NCBI GenBank assembly: GCA_949126835.1
Contig: OX421502.1
Span: 39,341,282-39,405,281 of the forward strand
Origin: Anisus vortex
Taxonomy: Eukaryota; Mollusca; Gastropoda; Planorbidae
Length of the DNA: 64,000 nucleotides
Direction of reading: 5' to 3'
Below are positions 37,036 to 48,617 of this stretch, in pieces. Under the pieces are notes generated by a model that was not told the origin of the DNA, searched no databases, and worked only from the letters and a program-made list of their open reading frames with translations. Positions within the stretch are counted from its first letter, which is position 1, and every line of letters starts with the position of its first letter. The translations under genes were made by a program, and so were the position numbers.

Positions 37036-37113
37036 TTTATTTTATAGCAAAAATATAACCTTTACCAAGTTTGTGAAATATAGATGCAGACTAGATTTGA
37101 TTTTATGATTTGT

Positions 37114-40100
37114 TCACTGACTAGGGGTCATCTTCAACCAGTTACGTATTATATTTCCTTCTTGGATTCTAGCGCTGACCACTGCACGTATGTCCAAAGG
37201 ATTCTTAGCCCTGAGATCCAAATGATGTGCTCCATAAGGTATCTGTAAGGCAACTACTGTATCGGAGACAGATTCCATAACTCCACCACTGGACCACGGG
37301 TCATATAATCCATTGCTAAAGAAAAATTAAACAGGCTATTAATCTAATATTCAAACAAAGAACCAGACTTCACCGATAATTACAAGTCTTTTGACAATGT
37401 AGAAAAAAAAAAAAAGACATTATACCAGGGCTGTGGAGTCTTAGTCAAAGGAAATTTGAAATTTCGGGTACCTGGAGTGGGAGTCGGCAAACAATGCACC
37501 GACTCCTACCAAAATTAGATTTAAATGTCCCAATTCACAAATAGTAAAACCAATGCATGCAGTGCCTCACGTAACCGCAATACAATCACGTTAAGTGACC
37601 GTGAAGAAGCATGCTTTTCATGTGCTTCACTATATGGCGCACAACGCACAATTAGGCACGGCAATACTTATACTTTTCATAGCGTTGTACACAGGAGTCG
37701 GAAGCACAAAAAACTGGGCAGTCAGAACATTTATCTACCTACTCCACAGCCCTGCATTATACATTCAGACAGAAGCTTTCCTGAAGTTTATAAAGAAATC
37801 ATACATACATTTTCATGAAGCAATTTTACCACTGATTTTTTTAAAGATAATCTTTACAAGATGTCAAAAATAGGTTCAAATAACTCATTGAAGTGAACAA
37901 TTCTGGTATATGAATACAAGCTTTTGTTCATTTATTTATAAGACATAATTTTTTTTTTCCCCACATTGACTGATCTGAACTATTTCCCTTTCCTCTTCAC
38001 AGTGACTGAAATGCAATGAATCTTTCATTATTTGGGAAATTATTTTAGCCCAAACCTTCAGAAAGTTGGCAAGTATGTCCAATACCAGTAATTAGGTCTA
38101 TTTTTAACATGTTGAGTTTGACAGTCTAACATTATTTTTGACATCTGGAGTTTAAATGGATTTGAATTCATAAAGTGTTAATACTGAAGAATTTTTTAAA
38201 CTATGACCATTAAAAGTATTTAATGGCCCTCACTGTACTACATACTAGCCATATTTCTTGAAGTTGTGCAACAACATGCAATTTTCATTGTATTTTCTTT
38301 TACCTGAAAATAATATTAGAGGTATCCTTGAGTTGTTTTGCCCAATATTCCAAAGATATCCAGTTTTCTCTTGGACGCACTTTAAAAGTTTGGTAGCATT
38401 CATCACTAACTTGTTGGAAGTCCCAAGGTATGTTATAAAACATGCCACTACCATTGCTACATAATGGCATCACCATCTCTGTGCACGACTGAAAGTAAAA
38501 TAAAACATTTGTTAGATACAAGGGACAGGGTGGACGAGCGACAACGCTTTCAGGGGATCATCCAGGTTAAAGGTCATGTTGATGACCCTGAGTCAGCCCA
38601 GCTCTGGAGAAATGCAAAGTTGGCTGGCCATTTTGCTGGTCGTAATGGTGAACACTACTTCTATAGCCCCTTGAACTAACATAGTTTGAAAAGTTTACTT
38701 CACTTAATGTTGTATGTGTGGGGATAGTAATTTGAAGAAAAAACTGTAATGCAAGGCATACTAAAGAACCCAAGATTTATAACAAGATTTTTTATAAATT
38801 TACTTTTTAATTTTACAAATATGTAAGCCTTAGAATTTCTTATTATGTCAATGGAAATTCATTAAGAAATAAATTAGATTTACAAATGAACACAAGTTGT
38901 TGAAAGTAAATATGTGAACTCTAACTCTTACTTATGAGGTACATTCTTAGTTCCATGATTTTAACAATTTCACAATAAAATTTGCAGGCTTTAGTGCAAA
39001 AGAACAAAAAACTATTAGACTATACTAAAAACAAAACAAAAATAATAGTTGGAAACCTCAGAGTGCAATTGTAATTTCTATGTTCATTTTTTTGTGTAAA
39101 CTTTCTTTATCATGAATTACTTGATAACTCCATCCCAGATATCCCAACGTCTCTGTGCTGCCATCATTGGTCCAGTTGATGCATTTAGTATTTCCAGTGT
39201 AGTTAAAGTACATGTTTGTCACTTTAGCCAGTGCCACAAGCAGTGGTTTATCATCCAATGGTTCAGATATAAAGCTGCAAGCAGCCTAAGAATTTATTTG
39301 TATATTTAATTACACATTGGTGACACAAAATATTGTTAAATTATAAGGCCAAAAGTTTCTCAACATTATATCAGGTAAAGTCATAGCAGTTATTTCTAAG
39401 AATAATAAAAAAGAAAAAAGTTTCAGTCTTTAATGCTACAGTATTGTGACTTGTAAGAAAATATTAAACAGACGAGTAAATATAAATTAATTGCAATGAC
39501 ATTTTGCAAATACACTGAGTTAAAACAGTTTTAAGTTTTAAATAAAATACAAAACAATTCAGTTTTCATTAATTTTCTGCTGCAGACATTTTACGTTAAC
39601 TAAATTCCTGCATAAAACTCCTTTTCTAAATAATTATTTGAAAAATAATTTCTAGAAATAATTTCATTCAGAAAAATTTGACAAAACATTCAGAACTAAA
39701 AATAAAACAAAGTCTGCAAAACTATAAATTAACCCATATTTTCGCTTCTAGTAAGAAATGAGCTTTGCAGACTTCAGTAAGTTTTTCACAAAAGAGCCTA
39801 GCTAAATATTTCTATGAAAGTTTAAAAACAATAGTTTGCTATTTTTTAAATTCTGGCATAGGAGTCAATATTTTATCAAAGGGAATAAAAGAAAAAATAT
39901 TATTTTTTTTAATTTTAGATTCTCACTTTTATTGACATTAGTGAAATCTTAGGTTTAAAAAATAAATAATTTGCATGCTTTTTTAATTTTGTTAATACCA
40001 TTTATAATTAAATTGAAACAGTTCTTATAAATGTAAGAATAAATACCTTAACTGGCCAGGCAGGCAGATCTGCTAGAAATGATGCAGGGTATGGATAGTT

Positions 40101-43100
40101 CACCATGGCCAGATTTACATACATATCTACTAGGAAGGCCATGAATGGAATCAAGTCATATTTGGAGGTCAAGGGTGAACAGAGACCAAATGTGTCAGTA
40201 ATAAATTGGTAGCCTCCTGCTAATAGAAAGCATAAGGTAATAACATAGGGTAAATATAAAGTGAATTTGAAGTCTAATTGTTATGAATAGCGCTATATAA
40301 ATGATGTAATTTGTAATAATATATGCGCTCTGAGCTTACATTATGTTTGTTGGCAGCGCTATACAAATATTATTATTATTAAATTATTATAATAGAAAAC
40401 AAAAAAAATTATACACAATTTATCATTAATTCATCTTCAATGCAGGAAACGGTAGCTGATATTTTAATGTTTTTCAATAATTATTCAAATTGTTTCAACA
40501 GTTTTAAACTAATATTTTTTGACATTTTACTTTTTATGTTACAGCAGTTGCTTTTATATAAAAGATTATTGCATCATATGCTTATCAGTGGTTGGAATTT
40601 ACTATGCATGTAATTAATATATAGTCTAGGCTCATCTGGTTTTTCAACAAAATAATTTTAGTATCAGAGAGAATTATCTTTATGTGCTTTGGGTAATTAT
40701 ATATTCAACTCCAGACTGTCAAAAAAGTCATATTTCATAATAAACTGCTTAAACATTTTAACCAACCTGATTCGGCAGTAGATGATATGACATAGTAAGA
40801 CTTTTTAATATTGGCCACACATATGGGTGAAGCATCCAACCAAGTGGCAGTTGTTGTGTCATAAAAGGCATTACATGGGGTCAGGCCAGTGAATTGCCAG
40901 ATTGGAGCTGAAGCTGCAAGAGATCTGATTGGATGGAAAATTTAAAGCTAATATAAATTAGGCTCATTTAACTAATACATATTTATAATAATAATAGTAG
41001 AATTTTTTTTAATTTACAACAATTGTACTAAAAATGCGCTCAATTTGTCATGGTAAAAAATGTATGTACACAGTATCACAAAATGATAGATTTGATAGAG
41101 TTTTTTTCTAAACTTTTTTGTTGTTGTATATATGGTTAGAAAGGATTTTGAACAGGCATACAAATTTGGTACCAAATTTAAGAATATACTTCAATATATT
41201 ACTGTACAGTAAGACTTATTGAAGTCTTGAGCTGTAAAAACTATAGTTTTATGGAAACAAAGTTTTTTTTATCCTTTTCAAAAACTACTAATAACACTTA
41301 TGATATTTATATACCATTGGAAAGGGTATATCATTTTCCAGTAACAGTTTTTGGGTAATCAGTGAGGCCATAACACTAATTACAAAGACTCTAACATAGA
41401 AACAGTACTTCTGTTTTTGCCTATGTAAATATTGCATGTATTGTGAACTGAATTGTAAGTCATTGTGTTTACACAGGCTTTTGTCCAACATTTACAAATT
41501 TAAAAAATACATGCATTTTTATTGTTCAGGTTAACTTAGAATGATTGTTTATGGCAGTTGGCACCAAACTTGTACCTGACATTTTTATAATCAGCTTATA
41601 TTAAAGTTTCAATATATTGAGATTATGCACCTTCAAATGATATATATCACCATTGGTTCTAAAGCTTTTTTTTTATAAAAGCTAATTTTCCCCCTAGATC
41701 AGATCTGCAGTGGCTTATCTATTATTTTGCCAGATTGAGTCACATATTACTTTGAAAATGTAATGTATTTTAAAATTACTTTAATTTTATAATAAGAAAA
41801 ACAGATTTATTTAGTAAATGACTTAAAAGAAATTCAGAAATGTAAATGATAGGCCTATGTTAAATGTTTTTTTTAGTTAAGTTAAATCTTTTTTTGGCGG
41901 GCAATACTTTGCTTATTCAATTTAAACTAATACTTTTTGACATTTTACTTTTTATGTTACAGCAGTTGCTTTTTTTTAAATACTACAATAGAAAAACATG
42001 CTTACATACCAATGTTTTAATGTAGTGCATAATAAGTTATAATGAAAATTACATTGAAATTTTGGAGGTAAATGTGTATAGAAGAGCTCACCCAATGACA
42101 ACATTTGGATACTTTATTCTCAACCATGCTGCTAGCATACCACCGTAGGAACCACCAAAAGCTACCACCTGGCTATTTTGTGCACCTGGCAAGGTTAGTT
42201 TTAGAAATCTGATGAGCTCAGCAAAATCAGCCAATGCCTGCTCTGACGTTAGGTAGTTCAGTAAAGTTACATTCTAATGAAAAGAAAAACATATAATAAT
42301 ATCATTGACAAACCTTGACCAAGTGATTAAAATTTATTACTGTGAATTCTAATTCCTTAAAGATTGCCTTGTATGTATCTGCTCCAAATGGTAGAGATTC
42401 TCCATAGTATCTGTGTTCAGCGAAAACCAGCAATGCTTTGAAATCTGGAGCAATGTCCCACATATAGCCCTGGGAGATAGCAATTTGACAATACAAAGAA
42501 AATTTGTATTTAAAAAAAAATCAAAAAAACATATCTCAATATGACTATTATATGCATATAAAATGTATCCGTTCTGATAATTACAATCATATTCCATTTG
42601 TTAAAAATAAAAGAACAAGAGTAATTAGAAAAAGTAATGGGTAACTGTTCATAGATTAACACTAACTGTATTGTTGCAGAACCATTCAATGTCTCCTTCA
42701 TTTCCTGTATAGAAAAATATTGGACCTCCATTTCCATTCCAGAACTGATCTGCTAATAGATATCTCTGTTTAAATGTCTGATTATTTGCAAATCCAAAAT
42801 GATCCACCTGAAACAAGGTTATGGAATTAATAAACACAAATTATATATATTATATCATTTAAAAAACAACAACACAAGAAATATTTTTTTCTGACATAAA
42901 ATGTTAATGAATATTAAGTTATATTTTTATAAAATATAAATGCCTGAGCAGAGCTATAAGAATTATTTTTTGGAAATATTTATATTTGTAATTTCAATAT
43001 TTTATGATTGTAAAAAGTAAAGTACCCTTCAGACCAAATTGATCATAGGGCCGGTGAATCAGCGTTTACCAGTTTCTGTGGCCATGGCATAATAGGTGAT

Positions 43101-43616
43101 TGTGTCGCCAGCACAATACACAGCCGCCTTTACTCTACCCCAACTAAGGTCAGGTACCCATCAGAGCTGGGAAGACTCAGAGACACCCTCCAGACCCGGG
43201 TAAAAATCTTAGCCTTTACCAGGATTTGAACCCAGGGCCTTCAGTTTGTCAGTCGAACGCACTGCCGCTCGGCCACAGTGCCTCATATTTTATGTTTGTA
43301 CAAAACTTAAAACCATCTCGCCCCATCAAAACCATCATTTAGCTATCTGGTCAAAGATAAGATTTATATATTTAAAAAGTGCAATGGCTAAAAATATATA
43401 TTCAAAGAATTAACATTTCTAAAGAATATAAGACTTATATATTGTGCCTACCTGTTGGTTAAAATAGAAAGTTTTAAATGAATATCCACTTGGTAACTTA
43501 GATTTTAATTGTACATTTTGTACAACAGAGATTGGTTTACCAAAACGCCAAAAAGATTCTACTGAAACGAGATTGCTGAAAAGGACTAATATCAAAATGT
43601 TGAGAGGATACCACAT
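37114..43616 (-). CDS. PRCP: Lysosomal Pro-X carboxypeptidase (peptidase S28)
   Basis: Serine carboxypeptidase that removes C-terminal residues after proline; lysosomal/secreted in vertebrates. Nine exons (minus): 43616-43452, 42807-42667, 42469-42368, 42273-42092, 40924-40767, 40216-40047, 39285-39121, 38488-38304 and 37315-37114, all in frame, 489 aa (human 496). Residues 1 to about 21 are a signal peptide ([21 protein letters not shown]). Diagnostic blocks are [33 protein letters not shown], the nucleophile motif GGSYGGM (Ser178), [19 protein letters not shown] (Asp428) and GAHHLDLR (catalytic His). Several N-x-T/S glycosylation sequons are present. Intron 3 appears to use a GC donor (AAG/GCAATC at 42367); every other intron is GT-AG. 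AATAAA on the minus strand at 37041-37036 is a likely poly(A) signal. The gene looks intact and functional. Confidence 0.96.
40280..40375 (+). repeat. Repeat tail ending gcgctatacaaatattatt
   Basis: In PRCP intron 5 an agcgctatataaat motif and then ggcagcgctatacaaatatt run into an ATT microsatellite. This form of tail is common at the ends of animal SINEs/LINEs. The family is unassigned. Confidence 0.5.
40500..40620 (-). repeat. Diverged LINE terminus / intron-duplicated segment
   Basis: A segment containing ttttgacattttacttttta, tgttacagcagttgctttt is repeated almost exactly at about 41928-41973 in the next PRCP intron (intron 4). Only the copy here continues into a LINE-terminus-like aaagattattgcatcatatg. 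Confidence 0.6.
43016..43283 (-). repeat. SINE-B, full-length, in PRCP intron 1
   Basis: Most complete copy. Read from the minus strand, the head is gaggcactgtggccgagcgg (box A), then box B gggttcaaatcctgg. The body follows, with the family's gatgggtacctgacc and ttggtctgaagggtacttta end. Confidence 0.92.
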
Positions 43617-43639
43617 TTTTCTGAAAAAAAAAAATTCAT

Positions 43640-45275
43640 TAAATTAATTCACTACAATGGCATTGTTTAAAAATGGCATAAAAAGCCTAATTTTTTAAAT
43701 TTTATTTGTATGTCATTTAGACTTTAGACTGATTTAGTAAATATATAATCATTCACTTATAAAGCCTAGGTAAATAATAAATTCTGTGATGTTAACTTGT
43801 AATCTTACTGTTTATTGAAAACTACTTTTTGTACTAAAATTTTAAAATATCACTCCCCAGTCTCTTAGATTATTGGTTTTGTTTATCAACCACCAATTCT
43901 CCCCCACGTCATGCCTCACTACATCATCTCTTCTTTTTTTAAGATCTTCGAGTGGGCTTGGCGAGAACTTAGGATGACTTTTCTGTCACAATGACACAGC
44001 CAGTAGGTATAGAGGTGAATAGTTGTTCAGCTAATTACTTTTTTACCTAGCTAAATACTACCAGTGAGTATATGGATCTAAAGCATATAATCTAACTTAT
44101 GGTAATTAAATAAGTAACACAAAGTAATCCTGTCAGGTTAATTTGATCCAAAGAGCAAGTAAAAATGTGTACACAAGTTGCCATAGTGACAAAGTTATTA
44201 AAATTAAAGTTATTAAGCACACACTACATTATGTCACCTCCCTAACAACCTTGACCTTGGAAACATTGAAACCACTCTATTAGTGGCTCCTCACTGTCAC
44301 CAATCTTAGGTCCTAAAAAAAATGGACAAGCAGCTTTTGACTCTCAATTCCAGAACTTAACAATGCAATTAGAGGAGGCATACCAAAATGCTGTCTGAGA
44401 CTATAGCCACCTCACAGCAAGCTGCTACTACTGATAGTGGATAGGGCATAACTGGCATAACAAAGTGTATGGTCTTTGCAGTCACATGCACGTTTAACGT
44501 TACTATGTGTGTCACTCAGCTTCTCCCCACCTGCGGATTTTACCTGGATCATGAATGTTTTAAATGATGTTAAGTTACTGTTTTTTTCTGGTTGGTTCAG
44601 GCAACCCATTCCATGCCCGAACCGAATGCCACACGGGAAGAAATAGTAGGCCCTACTTATACTAAAGTTAAAGTACCATGACCATAACTAGTAGTGTAGG
44701 CTTTTATTTCAAGTTAATGTTATGTTACTTATGTAGGCTATTATTACTACTTTACTCTCTGCCATTCTGTATTCTAACGTCATTATTAATCATTATTATA
44801 TTATGATTATATTATACCTTTTTTGAAAACTTTACACTGTATCAAACGCAAAACATAGAACTGATAGACAGACATGAAGTCTTACATTAGAAGCAAAACT
44901 TTATTCTTTCTTATCCCTTCTTTTTTCCCTCAAGGTTTGTAAAAAAAAACAGTTGTCACATGATCAATGTATCACGTGACCGACAGTTGTCCGCAAACGG
45001 TGCTGCTAATTTTGATATTTTCTAACCAGTGAACTTCGCCTCTAACTGGTCTAACGGTACTCTAACCCTCTAACTATCGTCACATAATAATATTAATAAT
45101 ATTATCATGTCTGCTTAAGTACGAAATATGCTGTTAATTTCGGTCTATCGCTACATTAAAGCTAGTTTGACCTAGATATGAAATTTTTGAATTTTTTTGG
45201 GCAGCCCGGTAATTTTCCATTTGCCTGATTTATTGCCCTCTAGCCCTAGCAAAGTCCTATAATATCATTATCTTA
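43640..45275. other. PRCP upstream region, no exon seen
   Basis: Intergenic. It holds a minus-strand LINE remnant at about 44546-44770 (aaatgatgttaagttactg, caggcaacccattccatgcc). I find no supported coding exon. PRCP promoter elements are not obvious. Confidence 0.45.
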
Positions 45276-45281
45276 AATATT

Positions 45282-47613
45282 CAGACCTGCCTACCCGTAC
45301 ACTTTGGGCGTATTTTCGTACGCTTTAGGATGCAAAATACGGCTGTTACACCGAGTGTCTTGAAAATACGACTTCTTGAATAAAAAAATATGATTTCGCA
45401 ATTTTTCATTTTATTTCTATTTTTTTCGGTAATTAGACGATCACTAAACCGCAGTTACATAAAACCGATGTTTTGATTGGTCGAAAATGGATATCGTCTG
45501 TTTCAATACTTAACTTGTTACACGGCGCGGCGACCTTGACCTGATATCCTTTTTTTCCTCTCTCGCAAATATCCAAATTCGGCGATCAAAAGTATGGTTG
45601 ACAGCAAACTTACACTTAGCGTGCACGAAATCATGAAACAGATGACGAAGAAGCTTCCGAGTCTGCTCCGAGTAAAAAAGCGAAGGGGTAGGCTATTCTG
45701 CTTGGGTGCAAGAGTTTAGAGTGCCGGCTATCGGCCAATTTAAGTTTTGGGAAACTATAAATGATCAACTTTTTTCTTTCATGAAAACTTAAAAGGCGAA
45801 ATAAAATGCATGCGTGATTCTATATTTATTTTTAGGTCAGGGTTTCCCCAGTTTTTTGCTTTCGTGACCCGGTAATTTGTATAGGCCTACTCGTGCCTCC
45901 AGAGTTTTACAAACTTTTTTTTAGTGCAATCCCGTAATGTAGCTTTTTTTTTGGACCCTGTAGTTTCATAGGCTATAGTCTAGTCTAGATCTATATAAAT
46001 CTCCAAGAAGTCTACGTTTTATGGTCTGACACGGCAATCGGTAATAAGCCTACTTCACGCGAATTTGTTTTTAGGTCAATCTGTACGTCACGCACGCTTT
46101 ACTCGCGGCTTTCTTTTAAATTCTTAACGTTTTATTTTACTAACGGAGAGATTAAAACTCGTTGTTTTCATTACAATAAAACTTTTGTTTATCAGCCTAC
46201 TAAAACGAAAGCAACTATTTATTAATAGACTTTATCTCGGCTCAACGTCAATTATTGCTATCAATGATTCAATGATGTAAAATCGTCACTATAAACTAGT
46301 TTTTTTACAACACGGAGCTCGCTGTAGGCCCTACATTGTTAGTAATACCTAACTTGTTACACGGCGCGGCGACCTTGACCTGATATCCTTTTTTTCCTCT
46401 CTCGCAAATGTCCAAATTCGGCGATCTAAAGTATGGCTCCGAGTAAAAAGGCGAAGGTGTATTTGCTCGGAAGCAAAAGTTTATAAATAAATATTCTATG
46501 AAATATAAGTACTTGCATGTGTCATTGAACATTGAAAAGTGACACATCGGCACACTGCACTATTTGTCATATGGACTTCTTGGTGGGACACGGATGGCTC
46601 TATGACTGTAAGAGACATGACGAATCAGAGTCGCACCAGAAACTGGCTGTTGAGAAAGAAAAGTCTATGCCTACACAAAATATTAGGTCTTTTCTCGTGA
46701 AGCCTGAGCCCGTCGCTGGGGAGGAGCAACTTCAGCATGATGTGACTAGTGCAGAAGCAATGATTTGCAACATCATAACTTGTCGCTGTCGTGCTCTGAT
46801 GTGCTGACAAAGGCTGTGGCTTCGATGTTGACTTGTTGATGCATGCAGAAGTGGCAGACGTCAAATTGCAGTAGTCTTGCAGGTTTAGCAATCTGGAATT
46901 CATCATCAACAGATTTCCTGTCCTGGTCACCAACACCTCACTAGACAAAGCTGCTGAGCAGGTCTGCCTATATCAATCTACTGATGTGTCAGGGTGCATC
47001 AAGGACAGAATTGGTTTTCTATTGCTGAAATGAAGCATGAAGATACTGACAGCTTGATGTTTGAAAACTTGGCGAATGTGATGCTGGGGCTTCTCACCAT
47101 ACCACACAGCAGTGCCCAATGCGAACGTGTTTTCAGCTGTGTCAGGAAGAACCGGACACCACAGCGTTCCTCAATGTCTGACCAGACCATGGAGAGCCTT
47201 CTGGCGCTCAAGTCCCGGCCAGTGGGCATTTTGGAGTCTGTAAAGGCTCTTAATGATACAGCTTTTAAACTCCTGAAAAGGGCATATTACCAGAGTCTAA
47301 AGAAGCATGACCAAACAAATAGCTGAGGTAACCAAATGGAGGAGGACAGAAAAATTATTGAACACACACCAGCTGTCTATTTTGTTAACATTTTCAACAT
47401 ACATTTATTAAAATGTGCTGAAAATACAAAACAGATTTTCTTTGCTTGTTTTAAACATTAAATGAAACAACTGTTTACATTTTAATGACTATTATTTTGA
47501 ATAATTGGTGCGAAAGTTGACAATTATTATTGCATAGTACACTTGACCTCGGAAAAGTACACTTTAGCCTTCTCAAGAATACTCCAAGCGAATTTCCAGG
47601 GTAGACAGGTCTG
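45282..47613 (+). mobile_element. hAT-like DNA transposon, 2332 bp, 6 bp TSD
   Basis: Terminal inverted repeats CAGACCTGCCTACCC (45282-45296) and GGGTAGACAGGTCTG (47599-47613) differ at one position. The flanking duplication is AATATT (45276-45281 and 47614-47619). The flanks join to a recognisable LINE 3' end, supporting the boundaries. The inside has BED-like zinc-finger and hAT dimerisation remnants, and an internal direct duplication (45508-45600 against 46347-46440). The encoded protein is broken, so the copy is probably non-autonomous. Confidence 0.85.
46532..47326 (+). pseudogene. hAT-like transposase remnant
   Basis: Two pieces of one transposase. The N-terminal piece, 46532-46807, has a BED/C2H2-like finger: AHCTICHMDFLVGHG with CKRH and SHQK spacing (C-x2-C ... 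H-x4-H pattern). The C-terminal piece, 46994-47326, contains LLTIPHSSAQCERVFSCVRK, the hAT family dimerisation signature, then MSDQTMESLLALKSRP. The catalytic middle is missing and the joining region (46808-46993) has stops in every frame. No functional protein is expected. Confidence 0.8.
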
Positions 47614-47705
47614 AATATTACACACGTTCCTTCTATAAAGAAGATTATTGCGTCCTACGCTCATCCGTGGTCCGAGTCTAGTCATGCATCTTTAGTTATG
47701 TTTTA
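47614..47705 (-). mobile_element. LINE 3'-end fragment, target of the hAT insertion
   Basis: It reads cgttccttctataaagaaga, ttattgcgtcctacgctcat, gtccgagtctagtc, the common LINE terminus. Its tail lies on the other side of the transposon (about 45262-45281). Confidence 0.75.
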
Positions 47706-47829
47706 TATGAGAGCGTTATAGATCTAATAGATATCGGTAGCATGTCAACTAGGACTTTTGAAAGAAAGTATCAAAGAAAAATAAGCCGCAGTCAGTCGTT
47801 TGGCAAGTTATGGTAACTATCGTAACTAG

Positions 47830-48047
47830 CAGGGGCGAAGCCAGAAATTTTTTCCAGGGGGGGGGCTGAACTTTCGCGTGACAAATATTTGCCAAATACC
47901 AGGGGGGGGGGCTAAACTTTCGCGTGACAAAGATTTGCCAAATTTTTAGCGAATTTAGTGCACATTTTACAAAAATCGGTAAAAAAAATAAAATTAAATT
48001 CCAGGGGGGGCTTAGCCCCCCCCCCCCCCCCTGTGGCTTCGCCCCTG
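47830..48047. mobile_element. 218 bp hAT-type MITE
   Basis: Perfect 14 bp inverted termini CAGGGGCGAAGCCA / TGGCTTCGCCCCTG and a perfect 8 bp target duplication GTAACTAG (47822-47829 and 48048-48055). The 8 bp TSD and CAGGGG start are typical of hAT elements. The interior is G-run rich with two copies of ggctaaactttcgcgtgaca-like sequence and no coding capacity. Intact ends suggest recent insertion. Confidence 0.92.
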
Positions 48048-48067
48048 GTAACTAGCCTATATATTTG

Positions 48068-48235
48068 GCACGGTGGATGGTGTCCCTGAGTCTACCCAGT
48101 TCTGATGGGTACCCGACCTTAGTTGGGGCAAAGTGGTCTACGTAAAGGCGGCTGTGCATAGTGCTGGCCACACAATCATCTAGTATGCCGTGGCACAAAT
48201 ACTGGTGAACGCTGCTTCACCGGACTTACTTTACT
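48068..48235 (+). repeat. SINE-B, internally deleted
   Basis: Plus orientation: ggcacggtgga (start of head), then the body tggtgtccctgagtctaccc, gatgggtaccc, ggcggctgtgcatagtgctg and tail ctgcttcaccgga. Most of the tRNA-like head is deleted. Confidence 0.8.
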
Positions 48236-48279
48236 AACTATTATATATAGCCTGTATAAAATTTTCAAACGTCATTAGC

Positions 48280-48490
48280 CAATTCTGAAATGTCTGGGCA
48301 TACGTCGTACATTTGTTATTTTTGCCCTTTTAGGCCTATTAATTAGCCTACCATTTCTTGACCCCACCAAATTAAAATAGGCATGGTTTAGTTTTTCACC
48401 TGTTTGCATATTGACATTGACCTTTGTTCTTTTACTAGTTTATCAATTTGTTTAGTTGTCTGACCTATCTAGGCATTTAATTTGATTCTA
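48280..48490. repeat. Unclassified dispersed repeat, copy 1
   Basis: Similar by eye to 62200-62370: shared blocks include aggcatggtttagttttt, ttagttgtctgac and a ggcatt(t/c)aattt end. Partner copies are in direct orientation. No coding content. Confidence 0.6.
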
Positions 48491-48501
48491 AGCTTGCCTT
48501 T

Positions 48502-48617
48502 ATCTTATAAGTTTACAGACGTTCCTTCTAGATAGAAGATTATTACGTCCACTAGGCCCATAAAACTCCTGCAGGGCGACAGGGATCCGTCGGTGGCAGT
48601 GATAGAACCCGCGACAC
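48502..48617 (-). repeat. SINE-A, truncated
   Basis: On the plus strand it starts with the tail cttataagtttacagacgtt, passes tattacgtccactaggccca and stops in box B (gatagaacccgcgaca). Box A is absent. It directly abuts the LINE at 48618. Confidence 0.8.

Noticed and set aside
43016..43283. tRNA gene with box A and box B
   Set aside because: The tRNA-like head is followed by a conserved SINE body and recurs many times in the window, so it is a SINE promoter, not a tRNA gene. The same applies to the SINE-A heads.
46625..47229. Minus-strand frames over the hAT remnant
   Set aside because: Antisense to the recognisable transposase pieces.
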